Assembly (NCBI GenBank): GCA_016781705.1
Contig: JADDPV010000076.1
Span: 1-11,184, forward strand
Source of the DNA: Rubrobacter sp.
GTDB lineage: Bacteria > Actinomycetota > Rubrobacteria > Rubrobacterales > Rubrobacteraceae
Direction of reading: 5' to 3'
DNA: 11,184 nucleotides
Both the position numbers and the translations under genes were made by a program. Positions within the stretch are counted from its first letter, which is position 1. Every line of letters begins with the position of its first letter. Shown here one piece after another: positions 5,074 to 11,184 of this stretch. The notes under the pieces are model-generated. The model did no database searches and was not told the DNA's origin. It saw nothing but the letters and a program-made list of their open reading frames with translations.

Positions 5074-5301
5074 ATGCACGATTGGATTGAACTTCAGATC
5101 TGGCATCGGCGCCACGAAGACCTGTTGTGGGAAGTGGAGGTACGGCGGCTGGCGACGGCGTCGCAGGCGGCTGGTCAGGTGCGCATTGACCGCATTCCGG
5201 CCCTCAAACGGGAATTGCAAAGGCACGTCGGTCGGGCCGCCAAGCTCGTCGTCCGTTCTCGCTGGGTCTGGCGTGAGCTGACCGGGAAAGGAGCATCATG
5301 A
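5074..5301 (+). CDS. Small basic protein of 75 residues, function unknown
   Basis: I do not recognise a family. The protein is basic and rich in Arg and Trp, begins MHDWIELQIWHRRHEDLLWE and is likely mostly helical, with an amphipathic stretch at 12-30 and another at 41-69 (IPALKRELQRHVGRAAKL, then RSRWVWREL). There are no cysteines, no signal peptide and no membrane helix. ATG 5074 was chosen over longer readings because AAGGAGG (5061-5067) precedes it with a 6-7-base spacer, and longer readings run back through the oxidoreductase gene in another frame. The TGA at 5299-5301 overlaps the ATG of the following dehydrogenase (ATGA at 5298-5301), so the two are probably translationally coupled. 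Confidence 0.75.
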   Translation: MHDWIELQIWHRRHEDLLWEVEVRRLATASQAAGQVRIDRIPALKRELQRHVGRAAKLVVRSRWVWRELTGKGAS

Positions 5302-6032
5302 ACGACTCTACGTCACGCACCGCCCTCATCACCGGCGCTTCGAGGGGCCTCGGGCTCACGCTGGCGCGCAGGCTGGCGAAAGACGGCTGGAACCTCGTCA
5401 TAGACGCCCGCGGTGAAGAGGCGCTCGAAGCCGCCCGCACCGAGCTGGCGGAGAAAACACGCGTCGTCGCCATCCCCGGCGACGTCACCGAAGCGGAGCA
5501 CCGGCGGGCGCTCGCGGAGGAGGCACAAGCACTAGGCGGCCTGGACGCGCTCGTCAACAACGCTAGCGTCCTCGGCCCGAGTCCGCAACCGAATTTGCTG
5601 GATTACCCGCTCGACGTTTTGGAGGAGGTCTACCGGACCAACGCCGTTGCGCCCCTCGCGCTCGTCCAGGCCGTCCGGGATGTGCTGAAACCCGGAGCGA
5701 GGATACTCAACGTCACTAGCGACGCCGCCGTCGAGCCTTATGCGGGCTGGGGAGGGTACGGCTCGAGCAAGGCCGCCCTCGAGCAGCTCTCCGCCATCCT
5801 CGCCGCCGAGAACCCCGAGCTGCGCGTCTACTGGACCGATCCCGGCGACATGCGGACGCGGATGCACCAGGAGGCCTTCCCCGGCGAGGACATAAGCGAC
5901 CGTCCGCCCCCGGAGGAGAGCGTGCCCGGCCTGATCGAGCTTCTCGAAGGCGAGCTGCGGAGCGGACGCTACGAGGCTCGTGCGCTGACTCGGGTAGGTT
6001 ACGACGGTCTGCAGGGACGTCGGTCTGGATGA
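5298..6032 (+). CDS. Short-chain dehydrogenase/reductase (SDR), first of two
   Basis: A classical SDR of 244 residues, expected to be a cytoplasmic NAD(P)-dependent oxidoreductase; substrate unknown. The cofactor motif TGASRGLG is at 12-19, GDV follows the nucleotide-binding sheet (61-63), and NNAS (87-90) replaces the usual NNAG. Catalytic residues are S141 (NVTSDAAVEP), Y154 and K158 (YGSSK). The post-catalytic segment DPGDMRTRMHQ (181-191) matches a subgroup common in Actinobacteria. The acidic residue at D36 (VIDARG) points to NAD rather than NADP preference, though an Arg follows, so this is tentative. The start overlaps the stop of the small upstream gene, and GGGAAAGGAG (5282-5291) gives a good ribosome binding site. 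Confidence 0.9.
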   Translation: MNDSTSRTALITGASRGLGLTLARRLAKDGWNLVIDARGEEALEAARTELAEKTRVVAIPGDVTEAEHRRALAEEAQALGGLDALVNNASVLGPSPQPNLLDYPLDVLEEVYRTNAVAPLALVQAVRDVLKPGARILNVTSDAAVEPYAGWGGYGSSKAALEQLSAILAAENPELRVYWTDPGDMRTRMHQEAFPGEDISDRPPPEESVPGLIELLEGELRSGRYEARALTRVGYDGLQGRRSG

Positions 6033-6071
6033 TAGACGGCTGTCGACGGCAAGGCTTCTGGAGGAACAGAT

Positions 6072-6935
6072 GTGGAAAGGTCAAGTAGCAGCATGGGCGG
6101 GAAGGTCTGCTTCATTACCGGTGGCAGCTCCGGCATAGGTAAGGCGACGGCCCTGGGCCTAGCGAACATGGGCGCGACCGTGGTCGTGGTTGGCCGCGAC
6201 CGGGGCAGGAGCGAGGCTGCCGTAATGGAGATCGAAGAAGAGAGCGGGAACGAGTCGGTGGGTTTGATGTTGGCGGACCTCTCGTCGCAAGAATCCATCC
6301 GTCGACTCGCCAAGGACTTCACCGACAGGTACGGGCAACTGCACGTGCTGATCAACAACGCCGGGGTCTTTATCAGCGAGCGCACCGTCACCGTGGACGG
6401 GATGGAGACCACCTTCGCGGTCAACTACCTGGCACCCTTCTTGCTGACTAACCTGCTGCTCGACGTGCTCAAGGCCAGCGCTCCCGCCCGGATCTTGAAC
6501 GTCACCTCGTCGGCGGAGCGCTCGGGCGTCATAGACTTCGACGACCTCCAGGGCGAAAGGGGATACGGCGGGATCCAGGCGTACAACCGATCGAAGCTGG
6601 CCATAGTCCTGTTTACCTACGAGCTGGCCCGGAGGCTGGAGGGGACCGGCGTCACCGTCAATTGCCTCCATCCTGGCGTGGTCGCGACGAACCTGGGGCG
6701 AGGCAACGGCGGGTTCTTCGGCTTCCTTACGAGGCTGATGCGGCCGTTTATCTCGAGCCCGGAGAAGGGAGCCGAGACATCGATCTACCTGGCCTCCTCC
6801 CCCGAGGTGGAGGGCGTGAGCGGCAAGTACTTCGCGAAGAAGGCCGAGGCCAGGTCTTCCGAACGGTCATACGACGAGGAGACAGGCCGACGGTTGTGGC
6901 AGGTGAGCGCGGAACTCACGAAGCTGCCCGTGTAA
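6072..6935 (+). CDS. Short-chain dehydrogenase/reductase (SDR), retinol-dehydrogenase-like
   Basis: This second SDR of 287 residues belongs to the larger retinol-dehydrogenase/WWOX-like group. It has TGGSSGIG (16-23), VVVGRDRGR (38-46, with Arg residues that favour NADP), ADLSS (68-72), NNAG (95-98), catalytic N118, S146/S147 in NVTSSAE, Y171 and K175 (YNRSK), and HPGVVATNLGR (200-210). The C-terminal KYFAKKAEARSSERSYDEETGRRLW is typical of the group. GTG 6072 is preferred: GGAGGA (6059-6064) precedes it, and the nearby ATG at 6070 is out of frame. ATG 6093 is in frame but has a weaker upstream site. It shares only the SDR fold with the preceding gene, so this is not a recent duplication. The gap to the QueA-like gene is 19 bp. 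Confidence 0.9.
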   Translation: MERSSSSMGGKVCFITGGSSGIGKATALGLANMGATVVVVGRDRGRSEAAVMEIEEESGNESVGLMLADLSSQESIRRLAKDFTDRYGQLHVLINNAGVFISERTVTVDGMETTFAVNYLAPFLLTNLLLDVLKASAPARILNVTSSAERSGVIDFDDLQGERGYGGIQAYNRSKLAIVLFTYELARRLEGTGVTVNCLHPGVVATNLGRGNGGFFGFLTRLMRPFISSPEKGAETSIYLASSPEVEGVSGKYFAKKAEARSSERSYDEETGRRLWQVSAELTKLPV

Positions 6936-6954
6936 GCATTCTTAGGAGAAATAG

Positions 6955-8067
6955 ATGATTACTACGACAGTTCAACCAACCTTGGCGAACCGTGGATGCG
7001 ATTCTTCGATCCCGAGTTCCGGGGCGCTGGACTTTGTTCTTCCGCCGGAGCTCGAGGCGGGCGAGCCGCCGGAAGCCCGGGGCCTCTCGCGCGACGAGGT
7101 CCGCCTGATGGTCTCCTACAAGAGCGACTACCGTACGATCCATTCCAGGTTCCGAGACCTCCCGGACTTCCTCGACGCCGGGGACGTGCTGGTCATCAAC
7201 ACCAGCGGCACGATGAAAGCCGCCCTCGACGCCGAACGCGAAAGCGGCGCGGCGCTCAAGCTGCACCTCTCGACCCGCCTGCCGGCGGGACTCTGGATCG
7301 TCGAGGTCCGCCGCCCGACCGGGACGGCCACGGAGCCCTTCAGTCGCATGAAGACCGGCGAGACGCTGCGCCTACCCGGGGGGGCCACGGCGACGCTCCA
7401 CGCGCCCTACCCGTCCGGCGCCCGGGGCGAAGGATCGCGGCTCTGGGTTTCGACGCTGGACCTGCCCGTTTCGCTCGACGAGTACCTCGACCGGCACGGC
7501 GCCCCGATCCGGTACGGATACGTCAAGGAGGGTTGGCCGATCGGCTACTACCAGACCGTCTACGCCACCGAGATGGGCAGCGCGGAGATGCCCTCGGCGG
7601 GCAGGGCGTTCACGCCGGAGCTCGTCACGCGCCTCGTCGCCAAGGGCGTGCAGGTTGCGCCCCTGATCCTGCACACCGGCGTCGCCAGCCTCGAAGAGGA
7701 CGAGCCACCCTACGAGGAGTTCTACCGCGTCCTGCCCGAGACCGCCAGCCTCGTAAACGCGGCGCGCGCCGCGGGCCGCAGGGTCGTCGCCGTGGGCACC
7801 ACGGTCGTGCGGGCGCTCGAAACCGTCACCGGCCCGGACCAAACCACGCACCCCGGCGAGGGCTGGACGGACCTCGTGGTCACGCCCGAGCGCGGCGTCC
7901 GCTCCGTGGACGCGATGCTCACCGGCCTGCACGAGCCCCGCTCGACCCACCTGGCCATGCTCGAGGCGCTCGCCGACCGCGGACACCTCCGGCACGCCTA
8001 TGCCGAAGCCTTGAACGAAGGTTACCTCTGGCACGAGTTCGGCGACCTGCACCTCATACTGACGTGA
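6955..8067 (+). CDS. QueA-like S-adenosylmethionine:tRNA ribosyltransferase-isomerase
   Basis: The 370-residue protein has the QueA fold. Canonical QueA transfers and isomerises the ribosyl group of SAM onto preQ1 in tRNA to make epoxyqueuosine. Visible family segments are LDFVLPPELEA (25-35), FRDLPDFLDAGDVLVINTSGTMKA (66-89), RYGYVKEGWPIGYYQTVYATEMGSAEMPSAGRAFT (near 186-220), LILHTGVASLEEDEPPYEEFYRV (239-261), RRVVAVGTTVVRALE (275-289) and a C-terminal WHEFGDLHLIL. Several canonical positions differ: the usual APTAGLHFT reads MPSAGRAFT, the NFHLPKSTLLML region reads GLHEPRSTHLAML, and FFSFGDAMLI reads LWHEFGDLHLIL. It belongs to the divergent actinobacterial branch and its exact substrate is uncertain. 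ATG 6955 has AGGAG (6943-6947). About 20 extra N-terminal residues precede the conserved part. No other queuosine gene is nearby. Confidence 0.88.
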   Translation: MITTTVQPTLANRGCDSSIPSSGALDFVLPPELEAGEPPEARGLSRDEVRLMVSYKSDYRTIHSRFRDLPDFLDAGDVLVINTSGTMKAALDAERESGAALKLHLSTRLPAGLWIVEVRRPTGTATEPFSRMKTGETLRLPGGATATLHAPYPSGARGEGSRLWVSTLDLPVSLDEYLDRHGAPIRYGYVKEGWPIGYYQTVYATEMGSAEMPSAGRAFTPELVTRLVAKGVQVAPLILHTGVASLEEDEPPYEEFYRVLPETASLVNAARAAGRRVVAVGTTVVRALETVTGPDQTTHPGEGWTDLVVTPERGVRSVDAMLTGLHEPRSTHLAMLEALADRGHLRHAYAEALNEGYLWHEFGDLHLILT

Positions 8068-8100
8068 GCTAAGATCATCCTGACGTGAGCTAAGATCATC
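8059..8100 (+). repeat. Exact 21-bp tandem duplication at the QueA-like stop codon
   Basis: Two perfect, directly adjoining copies of a 21-bp unit (8059-8079 and 8080-8100), starting CTGACGTGAG and ending AAGATCATC. The first copy contains the last codons and the TGA stop (8065-8067) of the QueA-like gene; the second lies wholly in the spacer before the VOC gene. Perfect identity points to a recent slippage event. The unit is a multiple of three, but because it includes the stop it does not extend the protein. Confidence 0.95.
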
Positions 8101-8134
8101 CCGCGACACCCCCCGAGCACGAGAGGGAAAAGCC

Positions 8135-8530
8135 GTGAAGGTAACGGGAGCGGACCACGCGAACTGGCGCATAACCGACGTGGGGCGGACCTTCGCCTTT
8201 TACCGGGACGTCCTGGGGCTGGAGACGTTCGGGGTGGAGGAGTTTCGCGCCGGCAAGAGCTCCTTCGTTTCGGTGAGGGTCTCACCCGGGTTCACGTTGC
8301 ACCTCAGGCCGGACCCGGAGTTCGAGCCATCGTACGCCGAGACCGAAGATCACCTGGCCCTCGTCGTCGAAGGCGCGAGCAAGGAGGAGGTAGAAGAGCA
8401 TCTGAAGGGCAAAGGCGTCGAGATCGACCGCGCCTTCGAGCGAGCGCTCGGCGCGCGCGGCATCGGTCCAGCCGTCTACCTCCGCGACCCGGACGGGTAC
8501 AGGATCGAGCTGAAGGTCTACGAGCCCTGA
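8135..8530 (+). CDS. VOC-superfamily protein (glyoxalase/bleomycin-resistance fold)
   Basis: A single-module vicinal-oxygen-chelate protein of 131 residues. The two beta-alpha-beta-beta-beta halves are visible: VTGADHANWRITDVGRTFAFYRDVLGLE (3-30) and EDHLALVVEGASKEEVEEHLKGKGVE (71-96), followed by AVYLRDPDGYRIELKVYE (113-130), a hallmark ending of the family. Candidate metal ligands are H8, H73 and E125, with H56 (LHL) possibly the fourth. Members include glyoxalase I, dioxygenases and resistance proteins, and the reaction cannot be assigned from sequence. The start is GTG 8135 with GAGAGGGA (8121-8128) upstream. It follows the QueA-like gene by 67 bp, across the tandem repeat, and may have its own promoter. 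It converges with the LuxR gene with only 31 bp between the stops. Confidence 0.88.
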   Translation: MKVTGADHANWRITDVGRTFAFYRDVLGLETFGVEEFRAGKSSFVSVRVSPGFTLHLRPDPEFEPSYAETEDHLALVVEGASKEEVEEHLKGKGVEIDRAFERALGARGIGPAVYLRDPDGYRIELKVYEP

Positions 8531-8561
8531 GCTTCGGCCACGGGTCGGGGCGTCGGGCGGA

Positions 8562-9191
8562 TCACAGGGAGATCAAACCGTAACGCGCTCCCCGGCCGAC
8601 GGCCTCGGCGCGGTTCGAGACGCCGAGCCTGGCGTAGATGGAAGAGACGTGAAACTTGACGGTGTGCTCGCTGATGCCGAGCTCGCGGGCGATCTGCTTG
8701 TTGGGCAACCCCGCCCCCAACAACCCGAGCACTTGGCGCTCGCGGGCCGTGAGCGGCTCCGAAAGCTCCTCGACCGGCTCCGCCGCGGGCTCCCCGAGCA
8801 GCCGCCCGGCGAGGTCCGCAGGCAGCACGATGAGGCCCTGCCCCACAGCGACGACCGCCGCGACCAGCTCCTCGGGCGAAGCGTCCGGCGGCACGACACC
8901 CCAACCCTTCACTGACAAAGACCTCAACCTCCCAACCGCGCTCTCGTCTTCGGCGAACAAGAGGAGCGCCTGCCTGGCGTCCTCGGCGAAGGCGAGCCCC
9001 GCCTCCTCGAGCAGCTCCTCGTCCGCCACCAGGACGACGTCGGTCTCGGAGAGTGTCGGGTCCATCCCGGAGAGCGCAGCCGCTTCGCCCACCACCTCAA
9101 CTTCGGACCCGTCCGCCGCCGCGAGCATCGAACGCAGCCCCGCCCGCATCACCGGCGAGGGGGCCACGACGAATACTCGCGTTTGGCTCAT
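8562..9191 (-). CDS. NarL/LuxR-family regulator with a pseudo-receiver domain
   Basis: The 209-residue protein has a response-regulator layout: an N-terminal receiver-like domain (4-130), a short acidic linker (EPAAEPVEELSEP, 134-146) and an intact LuxR helix-turn-helix (147-205: LTARERQVLGLLGAGLPNKQIA, then ELGISEHTVKFHVSSIYARLGVSNRAEAV). The receiver residues needed for phosphorylation are gone. The acidic pair of the usual VDDHP is A10-P11 (VVAPSP), the phospho-accepting Asp is A56 (DVVLVAD), and the conserved Lys before DASPEEL is P102. It should therefore not be controlled by a histidine kinase in the usual way. Its ATG overlaps the TGA of the upstream protease gene (ATGA at 9191-9188), so it is the last gene of a translationally coupled operon and may regulate that operon. 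Confidence 0.92.
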   Translation of the reverse strand: MSQTRVFVVAPSPVMRAGLRSMLAAADGSEVEVVGEAAALSGMDPTLSETDVVLVADEELLEEAGLAFAEDARQALLLFAEDESAVGRLRSLSVKGWGVVPPDASPEELVAAVVAVGQGLIVLPADLAGRLLGEPAAEPVEELSEPLTARERQVLGLLGAGLPNKQIARELGISEHTVKFHVSSIYARLGVSNRAEAVGRGARYGLISL

Positions 9192-10114
9192 GCGGCGCGT
9201 CCCGGTCCCGAAGCTCCCAACGATACGTTCACGTAAGAGATGTTACCGCCCCGCATAACGCGCAGGCGCACCGCCTCACCCACCCGCCGCGCGAGGGCTT
9301 CCAGGAGGGATCCGGCGTCCTCGAACGCCTCCCCGGCATCGTCGGCAACGCCGAGCAGCACGTCGCCGACCAGCAGGTCGGCCCGTCCGGCCGGTCCATC
9401 CGGTTCGACAGCGACGATCATGAGCCCCGTCTGGGCCTCGTCCCCGTCGCCGCGCAACCCGACGGGCCGCACGACGACGCCGAGGCGGGGGCGCGGTTCC
9501 CCCTCTCCCGCCACCCACGCGCTCGCGGCGTTGCTCGAGATCGAGAGCGCCAATGAGCCGAAGATCATGGCGTTGATGCCGACGACCTCGCCTCGGGCGT
9601 TCAATAACGGCCCGCCGGAGTTTCCCGGCGCGAGCGAGACGTCCGACTGGACGTAGCGCGCGGAGGCGACCCGGCGACCGGGACCGCGCGGCACGCCCAG
9701 CCCGCTCACGATGCCGCTCGTGACCGCCCCGAGTTGGCCCCACGGATGGCCGATAGCATAGACCAGCTCTCCGATGCGCAGGGCGTCCGAGTCCCCGAAG
9801 CGTGCCGCCGGCATGTCGCCGGGGGCGCCTTCGAGACGCAGGAGCGCGAGGTCGAGGCCGCGTCCGCGCTTCGCGACCTTCGATGCGAAGGATCGACCGT
9901 CGCGTACCGTCACCCGGAGGTCGCCGCCCCGGCGATTCCCCGCCACGACGTGATGGTTCGTCATCACGAGGCCATTCGGGTCCAGGATCACACCTGCCCC
10001 CGAACCCCGACTGCCGCTACGTACTTGCACCACGCTCTCGCGCGCGACCTCGACCATCCGTGCGCCCGCCGACCAGAACGCCTCGGCGGAGGGGTCCCTA
10101 AACTCCGGAGCCAC
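9188..10114 (-). CDS. HtrA/DegP-like serine protease (S1C) with C-terminal PDZ, no signal peptide
   Basis: This 308-residue trypsin-fold protease has an intact catalytic triad: H55 in VMTNHHVV, D88 in GLDLALLRL and S166 in APGNSGGPLL, with a normal oxyanion sequence GNSGG. The protease domain spans about 20-205 and a PDZ domain about 208-300 (LGVVVRPVG, then GLMIVAVEPDGPAGRADLLVGDVLLGV). The N-terminus MAPEFRDPSAEAFWSAGARM is polar, with no signal peptide, Tat motif or membrane helix, unlike most HtrA proteins, which act outside the cytoplasm. GTG 10114 is preceded by AAGGAGG, fixing the start. It lies 13 bp after a homologous protease gene and overlaps the downstream LuxR gene by ATGA. The PDZ domain probably binds a regulatory or substrate C-terminus. 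Confidence 0.9.
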   Translation of the reverse strand: MAPEFRDPSAEAFWSAGARMVEVARESVVQVRSGSRGSGAGVILDPNGLVMTNHHVVAGNRRGGDLRVTVRDGRSFASKVAKRGRGLDLALLRLEGAPGDMPAARFGDSDALRIGELVYAIGHPWGQLGAVTSGIVSGLGVPRGPGRRVASARYVQSDVSLAPGNSGGPLLNARGEVVGINAMIFGSLALSISSNAASAWVAGEGEPRPRLGVVVRPVGLRGDGDEAQTGLMIVAVEPDGPAGRADLLVGDVLLGVADDAGEAFEDAGSLLEALARRVGEAVRLRVMRGGNISYVNVSLGASGPGRAA

Positions 10115-10127
10115 CTTCAGAACCTCC

Positions 10128-11042
10128 TTACCCGCGCTCGCCGACGGTTACTTCGAGCGTCTTCAGTTCACCCCCACGGACGACCTTGACGGGTACAGTC
10201 TGGCCGACCCTCTCGCCAGTCAGGAGCACCAGCAGGTCCTCGGTGTCCTCGACCGGCTGGCCGTCGAGCGCCGCCACGATGTCGCCGAGCAGCATACCGG
10301 CACGCCCGGCGGGGCTCCCATCCTCGACCCCGACGACCAGGAGGCCGCCCCGCTGCGTGAGCCCTACCCTCTGAGCGTCGGGCAAACGCACCGGCTGGCT
10401 GAGTATCCCCAGATACCCGCGCTTTACGGACCCCCCCTCAGAGAGCGTACCCGCGACGCGCCAGGCGAGGTCCGCCGGTATGGCGAGCGCCGCGCCGCGC
10501 GCGAGCCCCGTGGTCAGGACGCCGATCACACCCCCCCAGGCGTCCACGAGCGCCCCGCCCGAGAGCCCGGGGTAGGGCGTCGCGTCGGTCTGGACGTACC
10601 GCTCCAGCCTTCCGCCGCGCCACGTCCTGAGCGGCCCGCCAACCGACCCGACGACGCCCAAAGACGCCCGAGGCCCCTCGCCGCGCCAAGACCTGCCGAC
10701 CGCCAGCGCGATCTGCCCAACCCGCGGTTCCCCCTCCGCGAGCGTCGCCGCCTCCACACCAAGCCCCTCGACCCGCAGCACCGCCAGGTCAGACGATGGG
10801 TCGCGACCGACGAACCGCGCGGGGAGCGTTTCGCCGCCGTGCGCTTCGACCGAGAGGTCCTCCTCGCGCTCCAGCACGTGGCTCGCCGTCAGCACCATCT
10901 CCGGCGCGTACACCACGCCACTCCCCGACCGTCTCCTCCGGCCGTTCACCCGCACGACCGCGGGCGACGCCTTCCCCACCGCGTCCGCCAGCCCGTCCGA
11001 CAGCGCGCCCAACGCGTCCAACGCCTCTTCCTTGCGCTCCAT
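10128..11042 (-). CDS. HtrA/DegP-like serine protease (S1C) with C-terminal PDZ, first gene of operon
   Basis: This 304-residue paralogue of the next gene has the same domain order. The protease domain is about 15-200, with H55 (VLTASHVLE), D85 (SSDLAVLRV) and S161 (YPGLSGGALVD); the PDZ domain is about 208-300 (RGYLGILSQPVRL, then GGLLVVGVEDGSPAGRAGMLLGDIVAALDG). Two active-site neighbours differ from typical HtrA: the residue before the catalytic Ser is Leu (GLSGG instead of GNSGG) and the Pro after SGG is Ala. The N-terminus MERKEEALDALGALSDGLADAVG is charged and helical, with no export signal, so it should stay in the cytoplasm. ATG 11042 has CAGGAG about 9 bases upstream. The sequences of the two proteases have diverged well beyond a recent duplication. 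Confidence 0.88.
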   Translation of the reverse strand: MERKEEALDALGALSDGLADAVGKASPAVVRVNGRRRRSGSGVVYAPEMVLTASHVLEREEDLSVEAHGGETLPARFVGRDPSSDLAVLRVEGLGVEAATLAEGEPRVGQIALAVGRSWRGEGPRASLGVVGSVGGPLRTWRGGRLERYVQTDATPYPGLSGGALVDAWGGVIGVLTTGLARGAALAIPADLAWRVAGTLSEGGSVKRGYLGILSQPVRLPDAQRVGLTQRGGLLVVGVEDGSPAGRAGMLLGDIVAALDGQPVEDTEDLLVLLTGERVGQTVPVKVVRGGELKTLEVTVGERG

Positions 11043-11111
11043 GCTCTTTCTCCTGGTTCGGTTTACCTGGAGAAACGATATCCCCCAGCGCAGAGCCGGG
11101 CATCGCCCGTT

Positions 11112-11144
11112 CGGCTAGTTTTTCGCCCGGAACAACGGCTAGTT
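11112..11144. promoter_or_regulatory. Direct repeat CGGCTAGTT x2 upstream of the protease operon
   Basis: CGGCTAGTT occurs exactly at 11112-11120 and 11136-11144, 24 bp apart (just over two helical turns, so on roughly the same face). The repeats lie 70-102 bp upstream of the first protease start, a plausible place for an activator or repressor, possibly the operon's own LuxR protein. A nearby dyad, CGGGC (11097-11101) and GCCCG (11105-11109), lies between them and the gene. No clear -35/-10 could be fixed. Confidence 0.4.
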
Positions 11145-11184
11145 AAGTAATTCTCGGAAGCTTACTCTGGTCTGATGTACTTAT

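Noticed and set aside
6996..8072. Long Arg/Pro-rich open frame overlapping the QueA-like gene
   Set aside because: It is a GC-bias shadow in another frame with very low-complexity composition; the QueA-like frame has clear family motifs and a ribosome binding site.
7372..8172. 266-codon open frame on the minus strand across the QueA-like gene
   Set aside because: Antisense shadow with no recognisable domain; it runs through the tandem repeat and into the VOC gene.
1..11184. CRISPR arrays, tRNA or rRNA genes, replication origin
   Set aside because: No regularly spaced repeats, no cloverleaf-compatible sequence and no rRNA-like conserved stretch was found on reading the window.

Overview
The window looks like chromosomal DNA of a high-GC, F420-using actinobacterium. 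Rubrobacter or a close relative is my best guess. The clues are the strong G/C bias at third codon positions, a PPOX-class F420-dependent oxidoreductase, a divergent QueA-like enzyme of the kind seen in Actinobacteria, and tandem HtrA-like proteases. The species assignment is inference; no rRNA or other phylogenetic marker is present.

The left part (about 1-4000) is a decayed accessory region. It starts with an IS982-family transposase gene (112-996) flanked by a 36-bp direct repeat (27-62 and 1090-1125). The right copy of that repeat is the leader, with ribosome binding site, of a broken tyrosine recombinase gene (1126-1442) that keeps only the N-terminal core-binding half. A divergent pair follows: a cupin gene (minus strand) and a MarR-type regulator (plus strand). 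A perfect 9-3-9 palindrome sits between their starts and is almost certainly the operator. A 412-bp non-coding stretch with several inverted repeats, one of them attC-like, comes next. It leads into a second recombinase pseudogene (2914-3893). This copy carries the extra segment typical of integron integrases (IntI), but it is inactivated by a frameshift, an in-frame TAG and replacement of the catalytic Tyr by His. The region therefore looks like the remains of an integron-type recombination locus invaded by an IS.

The middle part (about 4150-8530) is a co-directional run on the plus strand. In order it holds a four-helix membrane protein (DUF6069-like), a PPOX F420-dependent oxidoreductase, a 75-residue basic protein overlapping the next start by ATGA, two short-chain dehydrogenases, a QueA-like SAM:tRNA ribosyltransferase-isomerase and a VOC/glyoxalase-fold protein. 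Spacing is mostly below 70 bp, so this is probably one or two operons of redox and accessory metabolism. A possible RNA structure with alternative pairings lies just upstream (about 4039-4088). An exact 21-bp tandem duplication covers the QueA-like stop codon.

The right part (8562-11184) is a tight three-gene operon on the minus strand. Two S1C/HtrA-type serine proteases with PDZ domains, both lacking any signal peptide or membrane anchor, are followed by a NarL/LuxR regulator that starts in an ATGA overlap with the second protease. The regulator's receiver domain has lost every phosphorylation residue. Together they look like an intracellular protease and phosphorylation-independent regulator module. 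Two direct repeats (CGGCTAGTT) lie upstream of the operon.
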